The notes below the pieces were generated by a model. The model did not search any database and was not told the origin of the DNA. It saw nothing but the letters and a program-made list of their open reading frames with translations. From assembly GCF_000576635.1 (NCBI RefSeq), contig NZ_AVFL01000002.1, positions 186,001 through 250,000 of the forward strand: DNA of 64,000 nt, in the 5' to 3' direction. The position numbers and the translations under genes are program-made. The stretch is from Skermanella stibiiresistens SB22. Its GTDB lineage: Bacteria; Pseudomonadota; Alphaproteobacteria; Azospirillales; Azospirillaceae. This document shows positions 45,420 to 55,623 of the stretch, in pieces; within the stretch, counting starts at the first letter, position 1; the number at the start of each line of letters is the position of its first letter.

Positions 45420-46472
45420 ATGACCACCGACACCGCGCCGTCCGCCGGACGGTTCGCCCGTCTCCTGCTCGTCGGCATCGTGATGATCGGCGTTACCCTG
45501 CTGGCCTGGCAGATCATCGACGTCCTGCTCCTGGTGTTCGGCGCCGTGCTTCTGGCGGTCATGCTGCGCCGGTCCGCCGACTGGCTGGCGGATCACACGC
45601 CCCTGTCGGCGGGATGGGCTTTGGTGGTGGTGGTGCTGGGGATCATGATCCTGCTGGGACTGTGCGGATGGTTGTTCGGCGCGCAGATTTCCAGTCAGGT
45701 CGAGCAATTGACCAATGTGGTCCCCGAGGCCTGGGGGCGCTTGAAGGAACAGCTTCAAGGATCGTCGTGGGGCCGTACGGCTTTGGACGCCATCACGGGA
45801 GTCGATCCCACCAACATTTCCGGTGGCGTGGTCCGCGAGGCGGGTAGCATCGTCATGACCGTGATCGGTGGGCTCGGCAATGTGCTGCTTTTGGTGGTCG
45901 GCGGCGTCTATATGGCGGCGCAGCCCCAGATGTACCGGAACGGGATCGTGGCCTTGGTCCCAAAGGACGCCGAGGGCAAGACCCTCGAAACGCTCGATGC
46001 CATGGGCGAGTCCCTGGGCAATTGGCTCAAGGGACAATTTCTCGCCATGGTGATGGTGGGTGCGATGACCAGCCTGGGGCTCTGGCTGATCGGGGTGCCG
46101 TCGGCGCTGGCCCTGGGGCTGCTGGCGGGCCTGGGCGAGTTCATCCCGCTGGTTGGCGCCTTCGCGACCGCGATCCCGGCGCTGCTGGCGGCATCGACTG
46201 GCGGTATGTCCATGGTGATCTACACGCTGGTGCTCTACATCGTGATCCAGCAGATCGAAGGAAACGTGATCCTGCCGCTGGTCGAGCGTAAGATGGTGTC
46301 GCTGGCTCCTGCGCTGGCCCTGTTCGCCGTCGTCGCGTCCGGCTTGCTGTTCGGCATCCTGGGCATCATCTTCGCGACACCCTTGACGGTCGTGGCCTGT
46401 GTCGCCGTCCAGAAGCTGTATGTCGAAGGCGCCCTGGGGAAGTCGGGGGAGAAATCGGGAGACGACGACTAA
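45420..46472 (+). CDS. AI-2E family transporter (PerM/TqsA-like)
   Basis: 350 aa from an ATG at 45420. Hydrophobic helices occupy both ends with a soluble middle. GEFIPLVGAFATAIPALLAA and QQIEGNVILPLVERKMVSLA are the family signatures near residues 240-300. Members export autoinducer-2, act as Na+/H+ antiporters or have unknown roles; nothing here discriminates between them. The following membrane protein gene begins 1 bp after its stop. Confidence 0.9.
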   Translation: MTTDTAPSAGRFARLLLVGIVMIGVTLLAWQIIDVLLLVFGAVLLAVMLRRSADWLADHTPLSAGWALVVVVLGIMILLGLCGWLFGAQISSQVEQLTNVVPEAWGRLKEQLQGSSWGRTALDAITGVDPTNISGGVVREAGSIVMTVIGGLGNVLLLVVGGVYMAAQPQMYRNGIVALVPKDAEGKTLETLDAMGESLGNWLKGQFLAMVMVGAMTSLGLWLIGVPSALALGLLAGLGEFIPLVGAFATAIPALLAASTGGMSMVIYTLVLYIVIQQIEGNVILPLVERKMVSLAPALALFAVVASGLLFGILGIIFATPLTVVACVAVQKLYVEGALGKSGEKSGDDD

Positions 46473-46473
46473 A

Positions 46474-47007
46474 TTGGGCTTAACGCCGAATACCTGGGGC
46501 AGTACCGGCCGCGGAGCGCTGAGGCGGATCCTCTCTCCGATCCTGACCGCCATCGCGATCGTCTATTTCCTGCTCGACGCGGTGTTCCTGCGGGTGCTGC
46601 GGCCGTTCCTCGACTGGATTGGCCGGCAGCCGATCTTCGCGCGGATCGGCGCCTGGATCGCCCGGCTTGGGCCCTATCCAACCCTGATCCTGTGCGCGAT
46701 CCCCGTCGTGATATTCGAGCCGCTGAAACCGGTCGGCGTCTATGTCATGGCGACCGGGCATCCCTTGATGGGAGCCTGCGTCATCGGTGGCGCGGAGCTG
46801 CTGAAGGTCGTGACGCTCGAACGGCTATTCCGCGCCAGCCGGGAGAAACTGCTGACGATCGGCTGGTTCGCGTGGTGCTACCGCCACGTGACCGGCTGGC
46901 TGGACAGGATCCGAGCCTTGCCGGCCTGGCGGGCGGCGGTGAGTGCCTGGGATCGGGTGAAATCCGGCGCCCGCCGCCTACTCAGGCGAATCCGCGAACT
47001 GGCCTGA
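46474..47007 (+). CDS. Conserved membrane protein of unknown function
   Basis: 177 aa if started at the TTG (46474) that follows the AI-2E gene stop by one base, with GGGAG upstream. The start is uncertain, and the open frame continues upstream in a different frame from the transporter. Two or three hydrophobic stretches are seen: ILTAIAIVYFLLDAVFLRVL, YPTLILCAIPVVIFEPLKPV, then YVMATGHPLMGACVIGGAEL. The C-terminus is basic. I recall similar uncharacterised alphaproteobacterial membrane proteins. It is probably translated with the transporter. Confidence 0.7.
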   Translation: MGLTPNTWGSTGRGALRRILSPILTAIAIVYFLLDAVFLRVLRPFLDWIGRQPIFARIGAWIARLGPYPTLILCAIPVVIFEPLKPVGVYVMATGHPLMGACVIGGAELLKVVTLERLFRASREKLLTIGWFAWCYRHVTGWLDRIRALPAWRAAVSAWDRVKSGARRLLRRIRELA

Positions 47008-47025
47008 GCAGGGGGCGGGCCTGAG

Positions 47026-47049
47026 CCGCGCCTGACCTATCAGGCGCGG
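47026..47049. terminator. Hairpin between convergent genes
   Basis: A perfect 10-bp stem CCGCGCCTGA/TCAGGCGCGG with a CCTA loop. The right arm includes the stop codon of msrA. There is no T-tract, but the position between convergent stops fits a terminator. Confidence 0.6.
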
Positions 47050-47600
47050 AGACGGTCCATGTACTGCTTCCGGACCTTGGCGACCTTGGGGGCGATCACG
47101 ACTTGGCAGTAGGGCTGCCCGCCATTACGGGCGTAGTAGTCGTCGTGATAAGCCTCCGCCGGGTAGAAGACCGGCAGCGGCGACAGCTCCGTCACCAGCG
47201 GGCGGTCCCAGACGCGCCGATCCGACACCGACTTCATGACCTCGCGGGCGGTCCGTTCCTGCTCGGCGTCATGGTAAAAGATGACGGAGCGGTATTGCGG
47301 CCCGGCGTCGTTGCCCTGGCGGTTCAGCGTGGTCGGATCGTGGGTGGTGAAGAACACCTCCAGCAGGTCGCGATAGGAGATCACCTCGGGATCGAAGGCG
47401 ATCTGGACCACCTCTGCGTGCCCGGTGCGGGCGGTGCAGACCTGCTCGTAGGTCGGGTTCTCGACGTGGCCGCCGGCATAGCCGGACTGGACGCGCTCCA
47501 CCCCCCGCAGCTCCTGGAAAACCGCCTCGGTGCACCAGAAGCAGCCACCGCCGACCGTCGCCAGCGTCAAGCCCCGGCCCGTCTCCATGTTTTCGGCCAT
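47040..47600 (-). CDS. msrA: Peptide-methionine (S)-S-oxide reductase MsrA
   Basis: 186 aa from an ATG at 47600 preceded by AAGG. The catalytic cysteine is Cys20 in [44 protein letters not shown] and the downstream [20 protein letters not shown] are the family blocks. It reduces oxidised methionine in proteins with thioredoxin, consistent with the oxidative stress genes elsewhere in the window. A terminator-like hairpin separates it from the acyl-CoA synthetase gene upstream. Confidence 0.95.
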   Translation of the reverse strand: MAENMETGRGLTLATVGGGCFWCTEAVFQELRGVERVQSGYAGGHVENPTYEQVCTARTGHAEVVQIAFDPEVISYRDLLEVFFTTHDPTTLNRQGNDAGPQYRSVIFYHDAEQERTAREVMKSVSDRRVWDRPLVTELSPLPVFYPAEAYHDDYYARNGGQPYCQVVIAPKVAKVRKQYMDRLRA

Positions 47601-47650
47601 GACACCTTGTTCCTTTTCGTCGTCCGTACACTGGTTCGGACAAGCATGTG

Positions 47651-47684
47651 GTGCCTCCCGGCGCCGTTGAACACCGGGAGGCAC
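47651..47684 (-). terminator. Terminator-like hairpin after the acyl-CoA synthetase gene
   Basis: A perfect 11-bp stem GTGCCTCCCGG/CCGGGAGGCAC with a 12-nt loop, lying between the stop of the acyl-CoA synthetase gene and the start of msrA on the same strand. Confidence 0.65.
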
Positions 47685-47728
47685 CCGCGCGGGTGGTCAC
47701 ATTGGCGAGAGCGGATCGCGAGAGGCTG

Positions 47729-49441
<1,713 letters not shown>

Positions 49442-49990
49442 TGTTTCCTCCGCTCGGCGCCGTTTGGCGGCGCCGTCTTGTTCGTCATCGATCGAGCGTC
49501 CCGGAACGCCAGCCTTGATGACTACAACGATATTGGCGGAAGGGAAAATGGCGCAAACGAATGCGCTTATGTGTGCGCGCGTCTTGGCTGTGGCGGCAAG
49601 TTCACGGGACTGGATGCCAAGGGATCATCCAGTCACCATATCGATCATATGATGTGAATGACCACTTGACTTGCCAAGCCGACCGTAACGGCCAGGAAAG
49701 CGATTTGAGCCACGATGCGCTCCGCGCGAGACCAACGCGCCCAGTCCTTTGAGAAACTGCTCAACATGTCGCTACCATCTTCAGGTTTTAAGGAGAACGT
49801 CTGATTTCCCCGATCCTGAACTCCCCCGGTTATTGCTTGGTTAACGACGGGATTAACGGTGGCGATAGCCGCTTATTCCATGTTGATGTCACAGAAATCC
49901 GGCATTTGGTTGTTTGGCGGCTGGATTGGGCGTTTGGTCGCCGCGGGATTTTGGGCGGCATTTCGAGTGGAACTTTGGTAGAACATCGGT
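49442..49990. other. Spacer between the acyl-CoA synthetase gene and recO
   Basis: About 550 bases with only one plausible gene, the 40-codon membrane peptide at 49645-49767. A short symmetric stretch (ATCGATCATATGATG, 49640-49654) spans its stop codon. The remaining part next to recO holds no recognisable feature apart from a weak ribosome-binding site. Confidence 0.45.
49645..49767 (-). CDS. 40-residue single-span membrane peptide
   Basis: ATG at 49767, TGA at 49645. The N-terminal half is amphipathic (SSFSKDWARWSRAERIVA) and the second half is one hydrophobic helix (IAFLAVTVGLASQVVIHII). The layout is typical of small bacterial membrane proteins. The ribosome-binding site GAAG is weak. 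No homologue is recognised, and coding is inferred only from this clean hydrophobic profile. The nearest same-strand gene downstream is the acyl-CoA synthetase. Confidence 0.5.
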   Translation of the reverse strand: MLSSFSKDWARWSRAERIVAQIAFLAVTVGLASQVVIHII

Positions 49991-50740
49991 ATGGAATGGA
50001 CTGACGAAGCGATCGTTCTTTCGGCCCGACCGCATGGCGAGGCGGCTGTCGTTGCGACCCTGCTGACCCGTGGGCACGGCCGGCATTCCGGCTTGGTGCA
50101 GGGCGGACGCTCGTCCAAGCAAAGGGGCAACCTGCAACCGGGCAATCGCGTCAGCGCGCGGTGGCGGGCGCGGCTGGCCGATCACCTGGGAACCCTGACA
50201 ATCGAGCCGATCCACAACAACGCCGCCGCCATGCTGGACGACCCGCTGCGGCTGTCTGGGCTGGTCTCCGCCTGCACCATGACCGAGGTGGCGCTGCCCG
50301 ACCGCGAGCCGCACGAGCCGGTGTTCCATGGCTTGCTGGCGCTGCTGGAGGCGTTCGAGACTCCCGTCTGGGCGCCAGCCTATGTGCGGTGGGAGTTGGG
50401 ATTGCTCCAGGAACTGGGCTTTGGGTTGGACCTGTCGTCCTGCGCCGCGACGGGGACCAACGACGCGCTGGCCTATGTCAGTCCGCGCACCGGCCGGGCG
50501 GTCTCGCTGTCGGCGGGCGAGCCCTATCGGGACAAGCTGCTGCCCCTGCCGGGGTTCCTGGCCGGCCACGGCGGCTGGACCGATCGGGAAGTGCTTGCGG
50601 GTCTGGACCTGACCGGGCATTTCCTGGAACGCAACGCGATCAATACTGGTTCGGGCGGCGCGTCGGGACAAATGCCAGCCGCCCGCGCCAGATTCATCGA
50701 ACGCTATCGCAAAATGGCTACCCTGTCTGGTAGTAGGTAA
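49991..50740 (+). CDS. recO: DNA repair protein RecO
   Basis: 249 aa. The N-terminal OB-fold (DEAIVLSARPHGEAAVVATL, RGHGRHSGLVQGGRSSKQRG) and the helical domain with LLQELGFGLDLSSCAATGTN are diagnostic; zinc-finger cysteines are largely absent, as in many alphaproteobacteria. RecO anneals single strands and, with RecR, loads RecA at gaps. It starts 4 bp upstream of parC, a common alphaproteobacterial gene pair. Confidence 0.94.
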   Translation: MEWTDEAIVLSARPHGEAAVVATLLTRGHGRHSGLVQGGRSSKQRGNLQPGNRVSARWRARLADHLGTLTIEPIHNNAAAMLDDPLRLSGLVSACTMTEVALPDREPHEPVFHGLLALLEAFETPVWAPAYVRWELGLLQELGFGLDLSSCAATGTNDALAYVSPRTGRAVSLSAGEPYRDKLLPLPGFLAGHGGWTDREVLAGLDLTGHFLERNAINTGSGGASGQMPAARARFIERYRKMATLSGSR

Positions 50741-50743
50741 GAC

Positions 50744-52960
50744 ATGACCGATCCAGTTCTCGACATCCAAGACAAGCCGCTCTCCGAGGCGCTCGGCGAG
50801 CGGTATCTCTCCTATGCCCTGTCCACCATCATGTCGCGCTCGCTGCCCGACGTGCGCGACGGGCTCAAACCGGTCCACCGGCGGCTGCTGTTCGCGATGA
50901 GCCAGCTGAAGCTGGACCCGAGCACGCCGCCCAAGAAATGCGCCCGCGTGGTCGGCGACGTGATCGGTAAGTTCCACCCGCACGGCGACACCGCGGTCTA
51001 CGACGCGCTGGTCCGGCTGGCACAGGACTTCGCGGTCCGCTATCCGCTGATCGACGGCCAAGGCAACTTCGGCAACATCGACGGCGATAACGCCGCCGCC
51101 ATGCGGTACACCGAAGCGCGGCTCACCGATGTGGCGAAGGCGCTGCTGGAGGGGATCGACGAGGACACGGTCGATTTTCGCGGCACCTATGACGGTGAGG
51201 GCGAGGAGCCGATCGTCCTGCCCTCGGCCTTCCCGAACCTGCTCGCCAACGGCTCGCAGGGCATCGCGGTCGGCATGGCGACCTCGATCCCGCCGCACAA
51301 CGCGGAGGAGCTGTGCGACGCGCTGAGCCACCTGATCAAGAAGCCGGACGCATCGATCGAGGATCTGGTCCGGCTGGTTCCCGGGCCGGACTTCCCGACC
51401 GGCGGCACCCTGGTCGAACCCGCCGCCTCGATCGCCGAGTCGTACCGGACGGGGCGCGGCAGCTTCCGACTGCGCGCCAAGTGGGAGGTCGAGAAGCTGG
51501 GACAGGGCACCTGGCAGATCGTCGTCACGGAGATTCCCTATCAGGTCCAGAAGAGCCGGCTGATCGAGAAGATCGCGGAGTTGCTGGCCGCCCGTAAGCT
51601 GTTCCTGCTGGACGACGTCCGCGACGAATCGGCGGAGGATATCCGACTGGTCCTGGTGCCGAAGAACCGCAATGTCGATCCCGACGTGCTGATGGAATCG
51701 CTGTTCAAGACCACCGACCTTGAGACTCGGTTCGGCCTCAACATGAACGTGCTGGACAAGGACAACGTCCCGCGCGTCATGAACCTGAAGGAGGTCCTGC
51801 AAGCCTTCCTGGCGCACCGGATCGAGGTGCTGGAGCGGCGGTCCCGCCATCGGCTGGCCAAGATCGACCACCGGCTGGAGGTGCTGGGCGGCTACCTGAT
51901 CGCCTACCTCAACCTGGACGAGGTGATCCGCATCATCCGGGAGGAGGACGAGCCCAAGAAGTCGCTGATGGCGACGTTCTCGCTGACCGATGTCCAGGCC
52001 GAGGCGATCCTGAACATGCGTCTCCGCTCGCTCCGCAAGCTGGAGGAGTTCGAGATCAAGAAGGAGCACGACGCCCTGTCGGCCGAGCGCGCCGACCTGA
52101 TCGAACTGCTGGAGAACGAGCCCCGGCGCTGGAAGGCGATCGCCAAGCAGATCGCCGAGACCCGGAAGCGCTTCGGCAAGGCGACCACGCTGGGCGCCCG
52201 GCGGACGGTGATCGGTGATGCTCCCTCCGCCATCATCATTCCGCTGGAGGCCATGGTGGAGCGGGAGCCGGTCACCGTGTTCTGCTCCGAGAAGGGCTGG
52301 ATCCGGACGGTCAAGGGCCATCAGGCCGACACGACCGACATCAAGTACAAGGACGGCGACCGCGAACGCTTCGTGTTGCGGGTCGAGACCACCGACAAGC
52401 TGGTGGTTCTGGGAACGGACGGGCGGTTCTACACGCTGGGGGTCGACAAGCTGCCGCGCGGCAGGGGCTTCGGCGAGCCGCTGCGGCTGATGATCGACCT
52501 CGCCAACGACGCGGAACTGGTCACCCTGTTCAAGCACCGGCCCGGACGGCGCCTGCTGGTGGTGGCGTCCAATGGCCGCGGCTTTCAGGTCGAGGAGGAC
52601 GAGGTGATCGCCCAGACCCGCGGCGGCAAGCAGGTGATGACGGTCGGTGATGGCGTCGAGGCCAAGTTCTGCATCCCGGTGGAGGGCGACACGGTCGCCG
52701 CGATCGGCAACAACCGCAAGCTCCTGGTCTTCCCACTGGAGGAGGTGCCGGTGATGGCGCGGGGTCGCGGCGTCATGATCCAGAAATACACCGACGGCAG
52801 CCTGTCGGACCTGACGACCTTCAAGTTCGCCGACGGCCTGTCGTGGAAAAGCGGCGACCGGACGCGGGTGGAAACGGATATGAGCCCCTGGAAGGGCAAC
52901 AGGGGAACGGCCGGCCGGGTGCCGCCCAATGGCTTCCCGAAGAACAACCGCTTCACCTGA
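50744..52960 (+). CDS. parC: DNA topoisomerase IV subunit A
   Basis: 738 aa. [20 protein letters not shown] and [16 protein letters not shown] start the winged-helix region, and the catalytic tyrosine is Tyr122 in [10 protein letters not shown]. The quinolone-determining stretch reads [12 protein letters not shown], with Thr83 and Asp87 at the classical resistance positions. The shorter C-terminal beta-pinwheel ([20 protein letters not shown]) and overall length favour ParC over GyrA. It decatenates daughter chromosomes together with ParE, which lies outside the window. Confidence 0.93.
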   Translation: MTDPVLDIQDKPLSEALGERYLSYALSTIMSRSLPDVRDGLKPVHRRLLFAMSQLKLDPSTPPKKCARVVGDVIGKFHPHGDTAVYDALVRLAQDFAVRYPLIDGQGNFGNIDGDNAAAMRYTEARLTDVAKALLEGIDEDTVDFRGTYDGEGEEPIVLPSAFPNLLANGSQGIAVGMATSIPPHNAEELCDALSHLIKKPDASIEDLVRLVPGPDFPTGGTLVEPAASIAESYRTGRGSFRLRAKWEVEKLGQGTWQIVVTEIPYQVQKSRLIEKIAELLAARKLFLLDDVRDESAEDIRLVLVPKNRNVDPDVLMESLFKTTDLETRFGLNMNVLDKDNVPRVMNLKEVLQAFLAHRIEVLERRSRHRLAKIDHRLEVLGGYLIAYLNLDEVIRIIREEDEPKKSLMATFSLTDVQAEAILNMRLRSLRKLEEFEIKKEHDALSAERADLIELLENEPRRWKAIAKQIAETRKRFGKATTLGARRTVIGDAPSAIIIPLEAMVEREPVTVFCSEKGWIRTVKGHQADTTDIKYKDGDRERFVLRVETTDKLVVLGTDGRFYTLGVDKLPRGRGFGEPLRLMIDLANDAELVTLFKHRPGRRLLVVASNGRGFQVEEDEVIAQTRGGKQVMTVGDGVEAKFCIPVEGDTVAAIGNNRKLLVFPLEEVPVMARGRGVMIQKYTDGSLSDLTTFKFADGLSWKSGDRTRVETDMSPWKGNRGTAGRVPPNGFPKNNRFT

Positions 52961-52989
52961 GCCCGCGATAAAGACATCCCACCAAGGAA

Positions 52990-53053
52990 CTCTCCGACCG
53001 GCATTTCGTTCTTGGTGCCACAAGGCACCGAATAAACGCCGACTGTCGGAGAG
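52990..53053 (+). promoter_or_regulatory. Structured 5' leader that can pair with the ribosome-binding site
   Basis: CTCTCCGAC (52990-52998) is the exact complement of GTCGGAGAG (53045-53053), and the second arm contains the GGAG ribosome-binding site of the next gene. The loop holds an inner hairpin GGTGCC-ACAA-GGCACC (53014-53029). In RNA this would hide the ribosome-binding site. It could also act as a terminator for parC, though a T-tract is absent. Confidence 0.5.
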
Positions 53054-53057
53054 TGGG

Positions 53058-53714
53058 ATGCGCAAGACTTTGCTGATGATGACCACGGCCCTGGCCGCTT
53101 GGTCCTGGACGCCGGAGGCGGGGGCCCAACAGCCGCCCGCTCCAGCACCCCAGACGGCGCCCGAGCCAGCGCCCCAAACCGGCCCCCAAGTCGAAGTCCA
53201 GCAACCACGGGCCACTGTGGACGTCCAACAGCCTCGACCGGAGGTGACGGTCCAGCAGAAGCCGCCCGAGGTGATCATCGAACAGCAGCCGCCGCAGGTC
53301 ATCATCCGGCAGGCGCCTCCCCGGATCATCGTGCGTCAGGCGCCACCCGAGATCATCGTCCGCCAGTTCCAGCCCCAGGTGATCATCCGCCAGCGCGAGC
53401 CGGAGGTGATCATCGAGCAGGCCGACCCGGAGATCGTGGTCGATCAGCCGCAACCCACCGTATCGGTCGAGCAAGCCCAGCCGCAGGTCGACATCCAGCA
53501 GCTCCAGCCTCAGGTGGTGATCGAGCAGGCCGAGCCGACCATCACGGTCGAGCCGATGACCCCGCCGCCCGCCGTCACCGAAACGGCGCCAGCGCCGGTT
53601 CCCCAGGAGCCAGTGGCGGTGACGCCACCCGAGCCTTCCGCCGCGACGCCGCCCGAGCCTCCGGCACCGGGTCCGGAAGCTGGAACCGACGCCCCGCCCC
53701 GTACTCAGGAGTGA
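53058..53714 (+). CDS. Secreted 9-residue-repeat protein
   Basis: 218 aa from an ATG at 53058. A signal peptide (RKTLLMMTTALAAWSWTPEAG) is followed by fourteen consecutive 9-residue units (residues 41-166). The pattern is x-x-P-x-(V/I)-x-(V/I)-x-Q, for example QPPQVIIRQ, APPRIIVRQ, FQPQVIIRQ and REPEVIIEQ. The end is a Pro/Glu/Ala-rich tail. Alternating hydrophobic residues and regular prolines suggest extended beta or fibre-like structure. No enzyme is recognisable. The next gene, 4 bp downstream, carries three units of the same repeat plus a PRC-barrel. Confidence 0.75.
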   Translation: MRKTLLMMTTALAAWSWTPEAGAQQPPAPAPQTAPEPAPQTGPQVEVQQPRATVDVQQPRPEVTVQQKPPEVIIEQQPPQVIIRQAPPRIIVRQAPPEIIVRQFQPQVIIRQREPEVIIEQADPEIVVDQPQPTVSVEQAQPQVDIQQLQPQVVIEQAEPTITVEPMTPPPAVTETAPAPVPQEPVAVTPPEPSAATPPEPPAPGPEAGTDAPPRTQE

Positions 53715-53718
53715 CGAC

Positions 53719-54282
53719 ATGAACAGAAGATTTCTCCTGGCATCGGCCCTCCTGGCGAGCCTGACCGTTCCGGCGGTGGCCCAGGATCAGCAACCGGCTC
53801 CCCAGCAAGGCCAGCAGCCGGGCGCCAGCTCGCCGGGTGCCATCGTCCAAGGGCAGGGCACTGTCCAGGTCCGTCCGGCGGAACCCCAGGTTCGCATCGA
53901 ATCCCAGCCACCGGAGATCACGGTGGAGACGACCGGCGAACCCCAGATCCGCGTCGTCCAGGTTCCGACCATCGCGGGCCGGATGCCCCAGGACGTGGTT
54001 GGCTGGACGGTGCGCGACAGCGCCGGCGAGGAGGTCGGCGAGGTCCGCGACTTCGTGACGGAACAGGACACCGCCGCGATCCAGAGCCTCGTCGTGTCGC
54101 GCTCCCGCCTGCTGGGGCTTGGCGAGAAGCTGGTCACCGTGCCTTGGGACCGCGTCAAGGTCGGTCCGCAAGGAAATGAACTGGTGGTCTCGCTCAACAA
54201 GGACGAGATGGACGACGCCCCCGATTTCGAGTACGGCGCCGAAGCGAAGACCGTGATCGGGCCCGAGGAAAACCAGAAGTGA
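53719..54282 (+). CDS. Secreted PRC-barrel protein with shared 9-residue repeats
   Basis: 187 aa. A signal peptide (RRFLLASALLASLTVPAVAQ) precedes three 9-residue units of the neighbour's kind (AEPQVRIES, QPPEITVET, GEPQIRVVQ). A PRC-barrel of about 75 residues follows (VGWTVRDSAGEEVGEVRDFV, LVVSRSRLLGLGEKLVTVPW). PRC-barrels bind other macromolecules in several contexts, from photosynthetic reaction centres to RimM. The gene begins 4 bp after the repeat protein, so the two are very likely cotranscribed. Confidence 0.85.
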   Translation: MNRRFLLASALLASLTVPAVAQDQQPAPQQGQQPGASSPGAIVQGQGTVQVRPAEPQVRIESQPPEITVETTGEPQIRVVQVPTIAGRMPQDVVGWTVRDSAGEEVGEVRDFVTEQDTAAIQSLVVSRSRLLGLGEKLVTVPWDRVKVGPQGNELVVSLNKDEMDDAPDFEYGAEAKTVIGPEENQK

Positions 54283-54304
54283 ATTTGGGTGGAGACCAGT
54301 TGAG

Positions 54305-55411
54305 ATGTTGAGGACAGCCGTATCGCTCGCAGCGCTGACGATGCTCGCCACGACCGCCGGAGCCGCGCGCGCCGACATCCAGATCGGCGTGGTCACCGCC
54401 GTGACCGGTTCCATGGCGTCGTTCGGCGACCAGATGCGGAAGGGTGTAGAGGCGGCGGCGAAGGAGATCAACGCCAAGGGCGGGATCGCCGGGGAGCGGA
54501 TTGGCGTCAAGGTCTATGACGACGCCTGCGATCCCAAGCAGGGTGTCACCGCCGCCAACCAGATCGTCAATGACGGCATCAAGTTCGTCATCGGCCACAT
54601 GTGCACCGGCCCCTCGGTGCCGGCCTCCGACGTCTACGAGGAGGAGGGGATCATCATGATCTCCCCCACCGCGACGGCGCCGGTGCTGACGGAGCGCGGC
54701 CTGGAGAATGTCTTCCGGGTGGCCGGGCGCGACGACCAGCAGGGGATTGTGGCGGCTGACCACATCGTATCGCGCATCCAGGATCCGAAGGTCGCCGTCG
54801 TGCACGACAAGCAAGCCTACGGCGCGGGTCTGGCCGAGGCCACGACGAAGGAGCTGGCGGCGAAGGGCATCCAGCCCGTCATGACCGGCTCGGTCAATCC
54901 GGGCGAAAGCGACTTCTCGGCGCTGGTGACCAAGATGAAGTCGGAAGGCGTCAACACGGTCTATTACGGCGGCTACCACGCGGAGGCCGGCCAGATCGTC
55001 CGCCAGATGCGGAGCGCGGGCCTGAACGCGGTGCTGGTCGCGGGCGACGGGTTGTCCAACCCGGACTTCTGGGCGATCACGGGAGAGGGCGGAGCCGGCA
55101 CGCTGTTCACCTTCAGCCCCGATCCGACCCAGAACCCCGGTGCCGCCCCGGTGATCGAGAAGCTTCGCGCCGACAACATCGATCCCGCCTTCTTCACGCT
55201 CTACAGCTACGCGGCCCTCCAAGTGCTGGCGCAAGGCATCGAAGCGGCGGGGAAGGCCGAGCCCGAGGCGGTCGGTGCCGCGATGCGCGAAGGCACCTTC
55301 GACACAGTCATCGGGACATTGGATTTCGACGACAAGGGCGACCTGACCAAGCCGGCCTTCGTCATGTATTCGTGGAACGGTGGAAAGTACCAGGAGGTTG
55401 CGGGCAACTAG
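54305..55411 (+). CDS. Branched-chain amino acid-type ABC substrate-binding protein
   Basis: 368 aa. A signal peptide (AVSLAALTMLATTAGAARA) precedes a type I periplasmic fold: DIQIGVVTAVTGSMASFGDQ, VYDDACDPKQGVTAANQIVN, FVIGHMCTGPSVPASDVYEE. The cysteines in DDACD and GHMCTG are a likely disulfide. It resembles LivK/LivJ. No permease or ATPase gene is present, so it is an orphan binding protein that probably serves a transporter elsewhere. It follows the PRC-barrel gene by 22 bp and may share its transcript. Confidence 0.9.
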   Translation: MLRTAVSLAALTMLATTAGAARADIQIGVVTAVTGSMASFGDQMRKGVEAAAKEINAKGGIAGERIGVKVYDDACDPKQGVTAANQIVNDGIKFVIGHMCTGPSVPASDVYEEEGIIMISPTATAPVLTERGLENVFRVAGRDDQQGIVAADHIVSRIQDPKVAVVHDKQAYGAGLAEATTKELAAKGIQPVMTGSVNPGESDFSALVTKMKSEGVNTVYYGGYHAEAGQIVRQMRSAGLNAVLVAGDGLSNPDFWAITGEGGAGTLFTFSPDPTQNPGAAPVIEKLRADNIDPAFFTLYSYAALQVLAQGIEAAGKAEPEAVGAAMREGTFDTVIGTLDFDDKGDLTKPAFVMYSWNGGKYQEVAGN

Positions 55412-55623
55412 GGTCGGAAAACTGGGTGGCACAATGGCTCAACGCCGTCGCGGTGGAAAGGTCAGGTCTGACATCGTCAGGCTGGTGACATTCTCCCACG
55501 CGGGCCACCAACCCTCCTTCGTCACGATGGGCGTCGGCAAGCCGGTGAAGCCCCGCGCGCCCGATCAACCTCGCCCCCGCGATCCTGCGGACCGCATTCC
55601 GCTGTCGTCGCGGCCGGGATGCC

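Noticed and set aside
50971-51004. Thr83 in ParC as a quinolone resistance mutation
   Set aside because: Thr at this position, with Asp87, is to my knowledge a normal variant of alphaproteobacterial ParC, so resistance cannot be inferred.
49889-53329. A 1146-codon open frame on the minus strand
   Set aside because: Antisense to recO and parC; the apparent repeats at its N-terminus are only the complement of the 27-bp repeats of the gene at 53058.
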